The notes under the pieces are model-generated. The model did no database searches. It had not been told where the DNA came from and saw only the letters and a program-made list of their open reading frames with translations. DNA of 64,000 nucleotides, from the NCBI GenBank assembly GCA_002344075.1, contig DDTM01000001.1:1-64000 (forward strand). The letters are read 5' to 3'. Below, piece by piece: positions 17,778 through 26,665 of this stretch (the first letter of the stretch is position 1; each line of letters starts with the position of its first letter). The translations under genes and the position numbers were made by a program. The stretch comes from Bacteroidetes bacterium UBA2364. GTDB taxonomy: Bacteria > Bacteroidota > Rhodothermia > Rhodothermales > UBA2364.

Positions 17778-19220
17778 TTATATTACCGTTTTTAAAAGAT
17801 CATTTTTTACGGCCAGCATATATGCAAAAGCAGCTCCATGCTCATTTGGAATCCGGCCTTCGAGAATGGCCTCTTCTATGGCCTTTTTAATGATCCCCAC
17901 TTCTTTGCCTGGTTTTAGTCCCAAGACCTCCATAATTTCGTTACCCTTTACGGGTGGCTGAAACTGACGAAGGCGGTCTTTTTCCTCAACAATACGCATT
18001 TTTTCTTCCACCAAATCAAAATGAGCCAGATAACGTGCTACACGTTGCGGATTTTTGGTGGTAATGTCTGCCCGAACAAGTGCCATCAGGTCTTCGAGGT
18101 CATCCCCTGCATCAAACAAGAGACGCCGCACCGCCGAGTCCGTCACTACTTCATCCACCAATGCCACCGGGCGATGGTGTAGTGATACTAATTTTTGCAC
18201 ATAACGCATCCGCTCGTCCACAGGTAAACGAAGCTGTTTAAAAATACCCGGCACCATCCGCCCCCCTCTGTCCTCGTGCCCGTGAAACGTCCAGCCAATA
18301 CCTTGTACATACCGCTTGCTCTTCGGCTTTCCGATATCGTGTAATAATGCCGCCCAACGAAGCCAACGGGTTTCTTCAACAGGGCGTCCACCAAGCGATT
18401 CAGCAAGATTGTCTAACACCTGTAGGGTATGAAAAAAGTTGTCTTTGTGCTTATGACCTTCCATATTTTCTACGCCAGCCAAGGCAGTAAGGGCGGGGAA
18501 CACATGGGCCAATATCCCTGTTTCGTACAAAACCCTCAAGCCAACGGAAGGTACAGGACACACCATGATCTTTTGCAGTTCGTCCGTAACCCGCTCCATG
18601 CTGATAATCCGGATACGTTCTGCCATTTTTTTCATGGCATCGAAAGCTTTTGGATGGATACTGAACCCAAGCTGGGTAGCAAAGCGAGCAGCACGCATCA
18701 TGCGCAAGGGATCATCAGAAAAGGTCACTTCTGGGTCTAAAGGCGTCCGAATGAGTTGTTCGGCCAAGTCTTTTTGCCCACCAAAAGGATCCAGTAATGT
18801 ACCAAAAGTATTCGCATTTAGGGAGACAGCAAGGGCATTGATGGTAAAATCGCGGCGATTCTGATCTTCCTCCAAGGTTCCCTCTTCAACAATTGGCTTT
18901 CGGGAATCCCGAGAATAACTCTCGCTACGTGCGCTCACAAATTCTAATTCTAAAGAACGGCCTGCGGAAAGATGAAGGTGTACGCCTGCGGTTCCAAAAT
19001 TTTTGTGCACATGAGCCATACCCACCCCATATGCCGCTGCCACGGCCTGTGCCAACCGAATGCCGCTTCCAGGACCAACTGTCACAAAATCTAAATCTTT
19101 AGTTGGTCGTTGCAAGAACCAATCACGTACCCCGCCCCCCACCATGTAGACAGGTAGGGCCATCTCATCTGCAAGCGCACCAATCCGGCGAAGAATGTCT
19201 GAATACGGAAGCCTGTTCAA
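17778..19220 (-). CDS. cca: CCA tRNA nucleotidyltransferase with HD domain
   Basis: Adds or repairs the 3'-CCA of tRNAs. Of 480 residues, the head holds the nucleotidyltransferase motifs GGGVRDWF and DLDFV (metal-binding Asp) and RRDFTINAL. The C-terminal half has an HD phosphohydrolase motif (LLHDIGKP). The start is a TTG at 19220: a stop codon lies five codons upstream in frame, no ATG precedes the GGGVRD motif at a workable distance, and AGGAG at 19230-19234 is well placed. The tRNA-Leu in this window has no encoded CCA, so this enzyme is needed. Confidence 0.94.
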   Translation of the reverse strand: MNRLPYSDILRRIGALADEMALPVYMVGGGVRDWFLQRPTKDLDFVTVGPGSGIRLAQAVAAAYGVGMAHVHKNFGTAGVHLHLSAGRSLELEFVSARSESYSRDSRKPIVEEGTLEEDQNRRDFTINALAVSLNANTFGTLLDPFGGQKDLAEQLIRTPLDPEVTFSDDPLRMMRAARFATQLGFSIHPKAFDAMKKMAERIRIISMERVTDELQKIMVCPVPSVGLRVLYETGILAHVFPALTALAGVENMEGHKHKDNFFHTLQVLDNLAESLGGRPVEETRWLRWAALLHDIGKPKSKRYVQGIGWTFHGHEDRGGRMVPGIFKQLRLPVDERMRYVQKLVSLHHRPVALVDEVVTDSAVRRLLFDAGDDLEDLMALVRADITTKNPQRVARYLAHFDLVEEKMRIVEEKDRLRQFQPPVKGNEIMEVLGLKPGKEVGIIKKAIEEAILEGRIPNEHGAAFAYMLAVKNDLLKTVI

Positions 19221-19359
19221 GGATTGTATCTCCTAAACCAAATAAGACAAAAGGGCATATTAGGGGCTGCCTGTTCGGCATCACAGGCTTTAAAGATACA
19301 AGATTTGATATGTATATTTTTCAAAAAAACAGACCAAGACGCTGCCATTTCTTTTTTAT

Positions 19360-19390
19360 AAACAGGTTTTCCCTCGTGTAAAACCTGTTT
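19360..19390. repeat. Perfect 11-bp inverted repeat between aroE and cca
   Basis: AAACAGGTTTT (19360-19370) and AAAACCTGTTT (19380-19390) are exact reverse complements around a 9-nt loop. It lies after the aroE stop codon. On either strand it is not followed by a clean T run, so it may be a weak terminator or a protein-binding site. Confidence 0.55.
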
Positions 19391-19442
19391 ATTCCGCCAC
19401 AAAAAGATCAGACATTCTTCCCATCAGGCTTCGGCAAAACCA

Positions 19443-20336
19443 TTATTCTGTATAGCCCGACTCTTTGGAAAAATGCCTATCCAGTACTTCTCGTACCACC
19501 TCCACAGGCATTTCAACCTCCGTCCATTGGCGATATGCTGCCGCTGCTTGCCCAATAAACATTTCAAGGCCACCGATCGTATTTCCTCCGGCGTTGGCTA
19601 CCTCCCTCAGAAAGCGGGTCTGGACCGGGTTATAAATAAGGTCGTAGGCGGTATGATGCACACCAAAATCCGCTACTTCACCCCAAACAGGTTCTTCGAT
19701 ATGGGGATACATCCCTTTTGGAGTGGCGTTAACCAACAAGTGTGCCGCCCGAATGACAGGGCCAGCTACAGGCCATGCAACGATAGATAATTTTTCGTCA
19801 GGATCATAAGGGCGCATGGCGGCAATCAATCCTTGTGCCTTTTCCGGTGAACGAACCACCAATCGGATTTTATACAGGTCGAGATGCATCAACAAGCCAT
19901 AGAGTACGGCACGTGTTGCACCTCCGGCGCCAAAAACCACCGCTTCTTTTCCGGCAAACGCGGCAACATAGGGCCATAGCGGCGTCAAAAACCCAACCAC
20001 ATCGGTGTTGTCTCCATAAAGCAACGGGTGGCCTTCTTCATCCACTTTGCAAACAATGGTATTAACAGCGCCTATGGCTTGAGCCGCTTCGGAACATTGA
20101 TCCATCAACCTAAAGGCGGCTTCTTTATGCGGGATGGTGACATTAGCACCCGAAAACCCCAATGCCAGAAGACCACGAATGGCTGCTGCAAGATGATCCG
20201 GTTGAACGGGTGATGCCAAATAGGTTCTGTTCAGGCCCTGCGTACGAAAAGCGACATTATGAATGAGCGGAGAAAGAGAGTGACAAACCGGCCAGCCAAG
20301 AACCGCAACCGGCTTCGTGTTCGTATTGGGGAGCAT
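19443..20336 (-). CDS. aroE: Shikimate dehydrogenase
   Basis: Reduces 3-dehydroshikimate to shikimate with NADPH in aromatic amino acid synthesis. The 297 residues are slightly longer than the usual 270-285. The substrate site shows as SLSPLIHN near residue 20, the catalytic Lys in TIPHKEAAF, and its partner Asp in GDNTDVVGF. The NADP-binding loop is VFGAGGATRAV. It lies between the TPR gene and cca on the same strand, but terminator-like hairpins stand on both sides, so it may be its own unit. Confidence 0.95.
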   Translation of the reverse strand: MLPNTNTKPVAVLGWPVCHSLSPLIHNVAFRTQGLNRTYLASPVQPDHLAAAIRGLLALGFSGANVTIPHKEAAFRLMDQCSEAAQAIGAVNTIVCKVDEEGHPLLYGDNTDVVGFLTPLWPYVAAFAGKEAVVFGAGGATRAVLYGLLMHLDLYKIRLVVRSPEKAQGLIAAMRPYDPDEKLSIVAWPVAGPVIRAAHLLVNATPKGMYPHIEEPVWGEVADFGVHHTAYDLIYNPVQTRFLREVANAGGNTIGGLEMFIGQAAAAYRQWTEVEMPVEVVREVLDRHFSKESGYTE

Positions 20337-20374
20337 ATTGTTTTTTCAGGCTATGATTAAAGGAACAAACAATG

Positions 20375-20416
20375 CCAAAATAAGTGCCCGACCACACACT
20401 TCGTGTACCCGGGCAC
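20375..20416 (-). terminator. Terminator of the TPR gene
   Basis: On the minus strand GTGCCCG (20410-20416) pairs with CGGGCAC (20384-20390), and an inner ACAC/GTGT pairing extends the stem. TTATTTTG follows. It lies between the TPR gene and aroE. Confidence 0.7.
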
Positions 20417-20446
20417 CGTTTTCCGTCATTTTTAGGTTTAGCGCCT

Positions 20447-21379
20447 TTATCGGTGGCGTAACAAATGTGGGTTAAGTTTAGCAGCTTGTTGCCAGTAGTT
20501 AGAAAAGGCATCTAAGTCGCCCTTCTGACGATAGGCCAAAGCAAGGTTATACAAGGTCGCGGCATCCTTTGGCTCCCCATTCAACGCCGTTTGATAGCAA
20601 ACAATCGCTTCGTCGAACCGAGAAAGTCTTGCGAGTACATTACCCCGATTATACCAAGCAGCCGTAAAATTTTCTTCTACAACAGTGGCAAAATCGTAAG
20701 ACTTAATTGCTTCCTCTAAACGCCCCATCCGCGACAATACAATCCCCCGATTATACCAAGTAAGGTAAGCGTAAGGATTATTGTTCAGTTGCTGCTCGTA
20801 GCAATACAGGGCACAGGCGTCTTTTTCCAACATTTCGTAGCAGAATCCTAATTCGTGCCAGGCTTCCTCGTGCTCCGGTTGGTATTTCACACAAGCCTTA
20901 AGATGACGAATGGCCTCTTCGTAGCGGTTCATTTTCTCAAGCAGCCATCCCAAACGAAAATGTGCTTCCACATGGAAAGCATCGGCTGCAATGGCGGTTT
21001 CGTAGGTAACAACAGCTTCGGCTGGAAAACCCGTTTGTTCATAGGTCTGACCAATCTGAACCATCGAATCGGCATCAAGTGGATTATAGATCAGGTGTTG
21101 CCGGAAGGCATCCCGTGCATCAGCAGGCCTTTGAAGCGCATTCAGTGCCAATCCTTTCAAAAACCAGCCCGTTGTGGAGGCCGGATACAAGGCCAACAAG
21201 CGCGTGATCGCACCAAGGGCTTCATGCGGGTTTTTGTGTTCCAGATACCAAACCGCAATATGCGTTAGAAGATCAGGATCAATAACGGATTCTGGATTTT
21301 GGCCATAGGTCGTTAATAAGGACGCGGTATGGGCTGGCTCTGCCGAGAATTCCGACGACTCAAATTCAAAATCGAACAT
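20447..21379 (-). CDS. Tetratricopeptide repeat protein
   Basis: A 310-residue protein made almost wholly of TPR units. Repeated cores are visible with the usual spacing of 34 residues, for example AEAVVTYETAIAAD, EEAIRHLKACVKYQPE, EEAIKSYDFATVVEE and DEAIVCYQTALNGEP. There is no signal peptide, so it should act in the cytosol as a protein-protein scaffold. The acidic N-terminus (MFDFEFESSEFSAE) is typical of Bacteroidota/Chlorobi TPR proteins of this size. The partner cannot be deduced from its neighbours. A terminator follows at 20375-20416. Confidence 0.88.
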   Translation of the reverse strand: MFDFEFESSEFSAEPAHTASLLTTYGQNPESVIDPDLLTHIAVWYLEHKNPHEALGAITRLLALYPASTTGWFLKGLALNALQRPADARDAFRQHLIYNPLDADSMVQIGQTYEQTGFPAEAVVTYETAIAADAFHVEAHFRLGWLLEKMNRYEEAIRHLKACVKYQPEHEEAWHELGFCYEMLEKDACALYCYEQQLNNNPYAYLTWYNRGIVLSRMGRLEEAIKSYDFATVVEENFTAAWYNRGNVLARLSRFDEAIVCYQTALNGEPKDAATLYNLALAYRQKGDLDAFSNYWQQAAKLNPHLLRHR

Positions 21380-21729
21380 AGATGGTGGTGGTTGCTCAGA
21401 ATATTTCGGAGAATGGTTTTCCGAACCTAACTTGGAGTATTCTGTCTTTAAAAGGGTTTATTCCAAGTCTCAAACTGATACCAACTTTTAATCAATGCGA
21501 TGTTTCAGTGAATTTGCGACCCTGCAAGCGCTTTGCATTGATACGAGACCCAAAAATCCACACTTCCTTAATATAACGCATCGCGTCATTATTGTATTTG
21601 CTTTTCCTTTTATTGTAATTTGGACATTACCAAACCAGTCAGATAGTTTACTACCTTTGTAACCAAACAAAACGAAATAACGTGGGAACTTACCAACTGC
21701 TGATCTTCCGGATCGCCAGCCGTTTTAAT

Positions 21730-22299
21730 ATGGCTTATTCTCCTCTTGGCAAACTCATTCGGAAGCAAACAAACGATGCTTACCGTGCCGAGAACCTTTT
21801 CATCCTTGCCGCTGCCACGCTAATCATCGCCCTCATGCTGGCCAACCAATTTGCTTGGGCGTTTATCCGAGAGGAAGTTTTGGCAAACCCGCAAGGCGAC
21901 GTGGCCATTACCTATTGGCTTGTACAACTTTCTTTCATTGTTACCTTCCTTTTTGGTTGTGTAGTCGGGTTTAAGCCTGTAGTCACCATTACCTGCACGT
22001 CCTCATCTGTAAACATTCAAAGTGGCGATTTGCGGACAGCTATTGGTTACGACGAAATTCAGCAAGTAAAGATTATTTCTGCGGACCTCTTCCATCGCCA
22101 CTACCGCCGCTACAAAGCTACCATGCCTGTCATCAATGGTACAGAACAACAATACGCACTATTGGTGACCGAACATCATCCAGTGGTTCTTGGACTCTGT
22201 AGTGCAGATCTCGATGCTTTTGTTCAGCATGTAGAAGCACAACGGATCCCCGTATCTCAGGACTTTTCCATCGAGAACCGTTTCGCATTTGCTGCTTAA
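21730..22299 (+). CDS. Small membrane protein with a PH-like cytosolic domain
   Basis: I do not recognise the family with certainty. From the ATG at 21730 it has 189 residues; a GTG at 21682 could add 16. Two membrane helices lie near the N-terminus (LFILAAATLIIALMLANQ and LVQLSFIVTFLFGCVVGF). The remaining 110 residues look like a beta-rich domain (VTITCTSSSVNIQ...GYDEIQQVKI), similar in outline to the bacterial PH domains found after two helices in many small membrane proteins. Its terminator is at 22319-22350. Confidence 0.65.
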   Translation: MAYSPLGKLIRKQTNDAYRAENLFILAAATLIIALMLANQFAWAFIREEVLANPQGDVAITYWLVQLSFIVTFLFGCVVGFKPVVTITCTSSSVNIQSGDLRTAIGYDEIQQVKIISADLFHRHYRRYKATMPVINGTEQQYALLVTEHHPVVLGLCSADLDAFVQHVEAQRIPVSQDFSIENRFAFAA

Positions 22300-22318
22300 T
22301 TACGATAAAATGACTTCT

Positions 22319-22350
22319 AAGCCCGGTTTTTTAAACGACTGGGCTTATTT
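22319..22350 (+). terminator. Terminator of the small membrane protein gene
   Basis: AAGCCC (22319-22324) pairs with GGGCTT (22341-22346), with further G-T pairing inside, followed by ATTTATTG. Confidence 0.65.
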
Positions 22351-22365
22351 ATTGTTCTTTTACGA

Positions 22366-22397
22366 TTGTTTTTTAACTTTTGTACATCGTAAATTTG
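22366..22397 (+). promoter_or_regulatory. Candidate Bacteroidota-type promoter upstream of the polyamine locus
   Basis: TTG (22366-22368), 21 nt, then TAAATTTG (22390-22397), an exact match to TAnnTTTG. Transcription would start near 22404. Confidence 0.5.
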
Positions 22398-22440
22398 TTG
22401 TGTAATAGCCATTGCACTATCCCATCATTATGTTGTTTGT

Positions 22441-22471
22441 AAAAGGGCTACGAGGAGACTCTAGCCCTTTT
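22441..22471 (+). terminator. Hairpin in the polyamine leader, possible attenuator 1
   Basis: AAAAGGGCTA (22441-22450) and TAGCCCTTTT (22462-22471) form a perfect 10-bp stem with an 11-nt loop. The T run is the end of the stem itself. It lies about 40 nt after the predicted transcription start. Confidence 0.6.
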
Positions 22472-22593
22472 GCCGTACTTAGAAGGACCTGTCCAAAATT
22501 GCGCTGCGAAACGTCCGGTTTATCCCACATCACCTACCGTAAGGAAATACCACCAAAACTCCTTTTTCGCCGTCGATCACTCCAGCAGATCAT

Positions 22594-22614
22594 ACCCCGG
22601 CTCGGGGTTCTTTT
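22594..22614 (+). terminator. Hairpin in the polyamine leader, possible attenuator 2
   Basis: ACCCCG (22594-22599) pairs with CGGGGT (22603-22608) over a 3-nt loop, followed by TCTTTT. It is upstream of the operon's first gene rather than after any gene, so an attenuator is as likely as a terminator. Confidence 0.5.
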
Positions 22615-22863
22615 CGAGACATGGAAGATACTTAGGAGAAACAATTCGGAAAGAAGTTATCTCCGAGATTACGTTTATTTCAACAACAGCAACATTTCAT
22701 TATCAAATTAACACAGATCCGCCTACTGAATTTAAAAAGATGCACCTTCACCTTCTCTTCGCTATTGTTTGTCCCCTGCATAATGACTTATCTTGGAAAC
22801 GTTTACAAAAGCCGGCATCCTACACGTCCGGCTCACTTATCTTATCATTTTGGAGGTCATAGC

Positions 22864-24060
22864 ATGCGTAAACTATTTCCGTTTTTATCCATTCCATTGG
22901 GTCTATTTCTGGGCATGATGCTCTCGGCCTGTGGTGGCGGTAGCGAAAAAAACGATACCCCTACGGGTAATAACGACACCAAAGCGATGGAAAGCATTGG
23001 CAAAGGCGAAGGCAAAATTTCAATTATAGCATGGGCGGGATATATTGAGCGGGGAGAAACCGATAAAAACTACGACTGGGTAACGTCTTTTGAGAAAGAA
23101 TCTGGCTGTAAAGTAGCGGTTAAAACCGCAGCCACTTCCGACGAAATGGTGACACTCATGAATCAAGGTGGGTTTGACATTGTAACCGCTTCTGGCGATG
23201 CTTCGATGCGACTTATCCGAGGTGGCATGGTTCAACCAATCAATATTAACCTAATCAAAGATTGGGGATCGGTGGATAGTCGCCTGCAAAATGCCGCATG
23301 GCATACGGTGGATGGTGTCCATTATGGCGTTCCCTATCAATGGGGATCCAATGTTTTGATGTACAATACGAATGTCTTCAAAACCGCACCTACCAGTTGG
23401 GATGTCGTTTTTAAAGAGATGGTCCTGCCAGACGGAAAGTCCAACAAAGGTCGTGTACAGGCATTTGACGGGCCTATTTATATTGCCGACGCCGCCTTGT
23501 ATCTAAAACATCATCAGCCTGCACTTGGCATTCAGGACCCGTATGAATTGACACAAGCGCAGTTTGATGCCGCTATTGCTTTGCTGAAAGGGCAGCGTGT
23601 ATTGGTCAACAAGTACTGGCACGATGCGATGGTACAAATGGATGACTTTAAGACCGAGGGTGTCGTGGCAACTGGTTCTTGGCCGTTCCAAGTTAATGGC
23701 TTAATTGCGGCCAAAGCCACGGTTGGTAGTGTAATCCCTATAGAAGGGGCAACTGGATGGGCAGATACCAGCATGATGCACGCCAAAGCACCCAATCCGA
23801 ATTGTGCCTATATGTGGCTAAATCATTCCCTAAACAAAAAACTACAAGGCGACTTGGCCGCGTGGTTTGGTTCGGTTCCCGCTGTTCCCGATGCCTGTAA
23901 TAACAATGCACTACTTGGTGCGGAGGGGTGTAAAACGAACGGAATTCAGAACTTCGATAAAATTCACTTCTGGAAGACCCCCGATTGTCCGAATGGAAAG
24001 TGTATTCCTTATAGTGAATGGACGAAGCAATACTTAGCCGTTATGGCCAGCAAGTCATAG
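22864..24060 (+). CDS. Polyamine ABC transporter substrate-binding lipoprotein, YdcS-like
   Basis: The solute-binding protein of a putrescine/spermidine-type importer. The ATG at 22864 follows GGAGG (22852-22856) and opens a lipoprotein signal with lipobox LSAC near residue 23. An earlier in-frame start would place residues before this signal and is rejected. Of 398 residues, the PotD/PotF fold shows in IAWAGYIERGE, FDIVTASGD and GVPYQWGSNVLMYNT. The whole locus has the same parts as E. coli ydcS-ydcT-ydcU-ydcV-ydcW, in a different order. A strong terminator at 24079-24112 separates it from the dehydrogenase, so the binding protein can be made in excess. Confidence 0.88.
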   Translation: MRKLFPFLSIPLGLFLGMMLSACGGGSEKNDTPTGNNDTKAMESIGKGEGKISIIAWAGYIERGETDKNYDWVTSFEKESGCKVAVKTAATSDEMVTLMNQGGFDIVTASGDASMRLIRGGMVQPININLIKDWGSVDSRLQNAAWHTVDGVHYGVPYQWGSNVLMYNTNVFKTAPTSWDVVFKEMVLPDGKSNKGRVQAFDGPIYIADAALYLKHHQPALGIQDPYELTQAQFDAAIALLKGQRVLVNKYWHDAMVQMDDFKTEGVVATGSWPFQVNGLIAAKATVGSVIPIEGATGWADTSMMHAKAPNPNCAYMWLNHSLNKKLQGDLAAWFGSVPAVPDACNNNALLGAEGCKTNGIQNFDKIHFWKTPDCPNGKCIPYSEWTKQYLAVMASKS

Positions 24061-24078
24061 TCACACCACCACAGCAAA

Positions 24079-24112
24079 CCGGGTAAATGATCTTAACGTT
24101 TACCCGGCTTTT
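24079..24112 (+). terminator. Terminator after the binding-protein gene
   Basis: CCGGGTAAA (24079-24087) and TTTACCCGG (24099-24107) form a perfect 9-bp stem with an 11-nt loop, followed by CTTTTG. Confidence 0.85.
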
Positions 24113-24148
24113 GCTTACCAACCTTCATTTATCAATCAGTTTAAAGAA

Positions 24149-25591
24149 ATGCAACATAAATTGTGGATCAACGGTTCATGGACAGATCCCGAAGATGGCA
24201 GTCTGATGACAGTTAGCGATCCAACTTCAGGCGTGGAACTTGCCCAAGTTGTAAATGCCGGAGCAAAGGATGTAGATCGGGCCGTACAAGCAGCAAAAAC
24301 GGCATTTGAGGATGGAAGATGGTCTAAAAAACCCCCACGTGACCGATCGTATGCACTGTGGAAATTGGCGGATTTGATCGAGCAACACGCCGAGCGTTTG
24401 GCAAAAACCGAGAGCGAGAACACCGGGAAACCTTATAGTTTTGTGAGCTTGGGTGCAGATTTGCCGTTCGCCATAGACAATTTGCGCTTTTTTGCTGCTG
24501 CTGCTCGCGATGTACATGGCTCTCATGCTGGTGAATTTACAGATGGGTTTACGTCTATGTTTCGCCGTGAACCCGTGGGTGTGGTTGCACAAATTGCCCC
24601 TTGGAACTATCCGCTAATGATGGCTATCTGGAAATTGGGCCCAGCTCTTGCCGCCGGATGTACGACCATTCTAAAGCCCGCACCAGGAACACCCCTTTCT
24701 ACCTTACTCTTGGCAGAACTGATCGCCGAGGCTGGTATTCCAGAGGGCGTGGTAAATATCATAACAGGTGGTAATGAGGCGGGACAAGTGCTTGTGGAAC
24801 ACCCTGATGTGCGCATGGTGAGCCTGACAGGTTCTACGGGAACCGGAAAAAAAGTCATGAAAACCGCTGCAGACACCCTAAAACGGGTGCATTTGGAACT
24901 GGGCGGAAAAGCACCCCTTCTCGTGTTTGATGATGCCGATGTAGAAGCCTTTGCCGGAAAGGCTACGATTGGCGCTACCTTTAATACGGGCCAAGACTGC
25001 ACCGCTGCCACCCGGATCTATGTGGCCGAAGATAGGATGAAGGACGTGCAAGAGGCCGTTGTGGAGGCCATGCGTGGCGTGGTGATCGGAATGCCTTTTG
25101 ATGATGATACGCAAATGGGGCCATTGATTTCTTCGGTACAGCGCGAACGGGTGCAGGGCTTTGTAGAGCGAGCAAAAGCAGCGGGTGCAAAAGTTCTTAC
25201 GGGAGGCAGTGCGCCAAAAGCTTTGGCAGATGGTTTCTTCTTTGAGCCAACGGTGATTGTACAGGCAGACCAAAAATCCGAAATCATCCAATCTGAAGTA
25301 TTTGGGCCAGTCCTCACAATCAATACGTTCAAAAACGAGGAAGAAGCGGTGCGTTTGGCCAATGACGTGAACTTTGGCTTGGCGGCCTCGGTCTTTACGA
25401 AAGATGTGGCACGTGCCATGCGGGTTGTCCGCGATCTGGAGTATGGAACGGTTTGGGTGAACGACCACATCCCGCTCACCTCTGAGACCCCACACGGCGG
25501 TTTTAAGCAATCCGGATTTGGAAAAGACCTCTCTGCGGAAGCAGTGTCGGATTATCAGGTCACAAAGCACGTCATGATTGCCAATACTTAA
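24149..25591 (+). CDS. patD: Gamma-aminobutyraldehyde dehydrogenase (aldehyde dehydrogenase family)
   Basis: An NAD-dependent aldehyde dehydrogenase of 480 residues, most like PatD/YdcW, which oxidises 4-aminobutanal from putrescine to GABA. Conserved ALDH motifs are all present: APWNYPLMM, the NAD-binding GSTGTGKK, the general base Glu in LELGGKAP, and the nucleophile Cys in GQDCTAATR. PFGPVLTI-like EVFGPVLTI and GFKQSGFGKDLS close the fold. Its position inside a polyamine importer locus is the main reason for choosing aminobutyraldehyde over betaine aldehyde as substrate; sequence alone would not settle that. Confidence 0.85.
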   Translation: MQHKLWINGSWTDPEDGSLMTVSDPTSGVELAQVVNAGAKDVDRAVQAAKTAFEDGRWSKKPPRDRSYALWKLADLIEQHAERLAKTESENTGKPYSFVSLGADLPFAIDNLRFFAAAARDVHGSHAGEFTDGFTSMFRREPVGVVAQIAPWNYPLMMAIWKLGPALAAGCTTILKPAPGTPLSTLLLAELIAEAGIPEGVVNIITGGNEAGQVLVEHPDVRMVSLTGSTGTGKKVMKTAADTLKRVHLELGGKAPLLVFDDADVEAFAGKATIGATFNTGQDCTAATRIYVAEDRMKDVQEAVVEAMRGVVIGMPFDDDTQMGPLISSVQRERVQGFVERAKAAGAKVLTGGSAPKALADGFFFEPTVIVQADQKSEIIQSEVFGPVLTINTFKNEEEAVRLANDVNFGLAASVFTKDVARAMRVVRDLEYGTVWVNDHIPLTSETPHGGFKQSGFGKDLSAEAVSDYQVTKHVMIANT

Positions 25592-25598
25592 CAAATCG

Positions 25599-25630
25599 GG
25601 CGGGTTGCAAATGAGTAGCCCGCCTTTTTT
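25599..25630 (+). terminator. Terminator between the dehydrogenase and the ABC ATPase
   Basis: GGCGGG (25599-25604) pairs with CCCGCC (25619-25624), followed by six T (25625-25630). It shows that in-frame ATGs at or before 25611 are not the start of the next gene. Confidence 0.85.
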
Positions 25631-25646
25631 AGCCCTCCTCATTTCC

Positions 25647-26660
25647 ATGAATCCAGCCATTTCTTTCGAGCAAGTCTCCCGACATTTTGGAACAGTCAAA
25701 GCAGTGGACGAAGCCAGCTTTCAAGTCTCCGACGGTGCTTTTTTTACGATGCTGGGACCTTCCGGATCGGGTAAAACCACCTGTCTGCGAATGATTGCTG
25801 GTTTTGACCTCCCGACCTCTGGCACCATTCGGGTGTCTGGACAAGAAGTCACGAACCTCCCCCCATATGGGCGAGACGTAAACACCGTCTTTCAGGACTA
25901 TGCCCTTTTCCCTCACATGACCGTAGCACAAAATGTGGAATATGGGCTAATGATCCGCAAAGTCCCAAAAACCGAGCGCCAAAAACGGGTACAAGAGATG
26001 CTGGATTTGGTGCATCTGCCAGATGTAGGGAGCCGCAAGCCTAACCAACTTTCCGGCGGGCAGCGTCAACGCATCGCATTGGCACGCGCCCTCATCAACC
26101 GTCCGAAGATCTTGCTCTTGGATGAACCATTAGGAGCGTTAGATCTGAAGTTGCGTCAACAGATGCAAATAGAACTCAAGGCCATTCAGCAAGAAGTAGG
26201 GATTACGTTTGTCTTTGTAACACACGACCAAGAAGAAGCGATGGCCCTAAGCGACCAAATTGCCGTATTTAACCAAGGTAAAATCGAGCAAATTGGTTCA
26301 CCACATGACCTCTACGAGCACCCACAAACGGCATTTGTCGCCAATTTTGTCGGAACATCAAACCTGATTTCGGATGACATTGCCCATAAACTCACGGGAG
26401 AAAGGAGCACTTTCTCGGTTCGTCCAGAGAAAATGCACATCCTCCACGAGCAAACTCCCATCCCCGCCAACCATTATCGGCTACAAGGCGTGGTAGAAGA
26501 TGTGGTATATCTCGGCATTTTCACCCGCTTCGCCGTCCGAACCTCCGAAGGCTTACGGCTTCAGGTGATTGACCAAAACAGAGAAGCCCAAGACGAGCGT
26601 AGAGGTGATGTTGTACAGATAATTTGGGCAAAGGAAGCCCTAAACAAATTAGCCGATTAA
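25647..26660 (+). CDS. Polyamine ABC transporter ATP-binding protein, PotA/YdcT-like
   Basis: The ATPase that drives the importer from the cytosolic side. From the ATG at 25647, placed after the preceding terminator, it has 337 residues. The Walker A is GPSGSGKTT (about residues 38-46), the Q-loop lies at FQDYALFPH, the signature is LSGGQRQR, and the Walker B is ILLLDEPLGALD. A TOBE-type C-terminal domain starts around FSVRPEKMH. Five bases separate its stop from the first permease gene, so the three transport genes form one operon. Confidence 0.92.
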   Translation: MNPAISFEQVSRHFGTVKAVDEASFQVSDGAFFTMLGPSGSGKTTCLRMIAGFDLPTSGTIRVSGQEVTNLPPYGRDVNTVFQDYALFPHMTVAQNVEYGLMIRKVPKTERQKRVQEMLDLVHLPDVGSRKPNQLSGGQRQRIALARALINRPKILLLDEPLGALDLKLRQQMQIELKAIQQEVGITFVFVTHDQEEAMALSDQIAVFNQGKIEQIGSPHDLYEHPQTAFVANFVGTSNLISDDIAHKLTGERSTFSVRPEKMHILHEQTPIPANHYRLQGVVEDVVYLGIFTRFAVRTSEGLRLQVIDQNREAQDERRGDVVQIIWAKEALNKLAD

Positions 26661-26665
26661 AGCCC

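Larger units (their letters stand above)
22300..22863. other. Intergenic region: structured leader of the polyamine operon
   Basis: About 560 bases with no convincing gene. It holds a Bacteroidota-type promoter (22366-22397), a hairpin with a short T run (22441-22471), a second terminator-like hairpin (22594-22614), a GCCGG/CCGGC hairpin (22811-22832), and a good ribosome-binding site GGAGG (22852-22856) for the binding-protein gene. Open frames of up to 130 codons here overlap one another in different phases and show no family features. Confidence 0.65.

Noticed and set aside
22470..22862. 130-codon frame in the polyamine leader
   Set aside because: It covers several hairpins, lacks a ribosome-binding site, and reads as random sequence.
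24878..25699. 273-codon frame on the minus strand opposite the aldehyde dehydrogenase
   Set aside because: It lies opposite a gene with all ALDH motifs, has no signal or family pattern, and crosses the terminator at 25599-25630.
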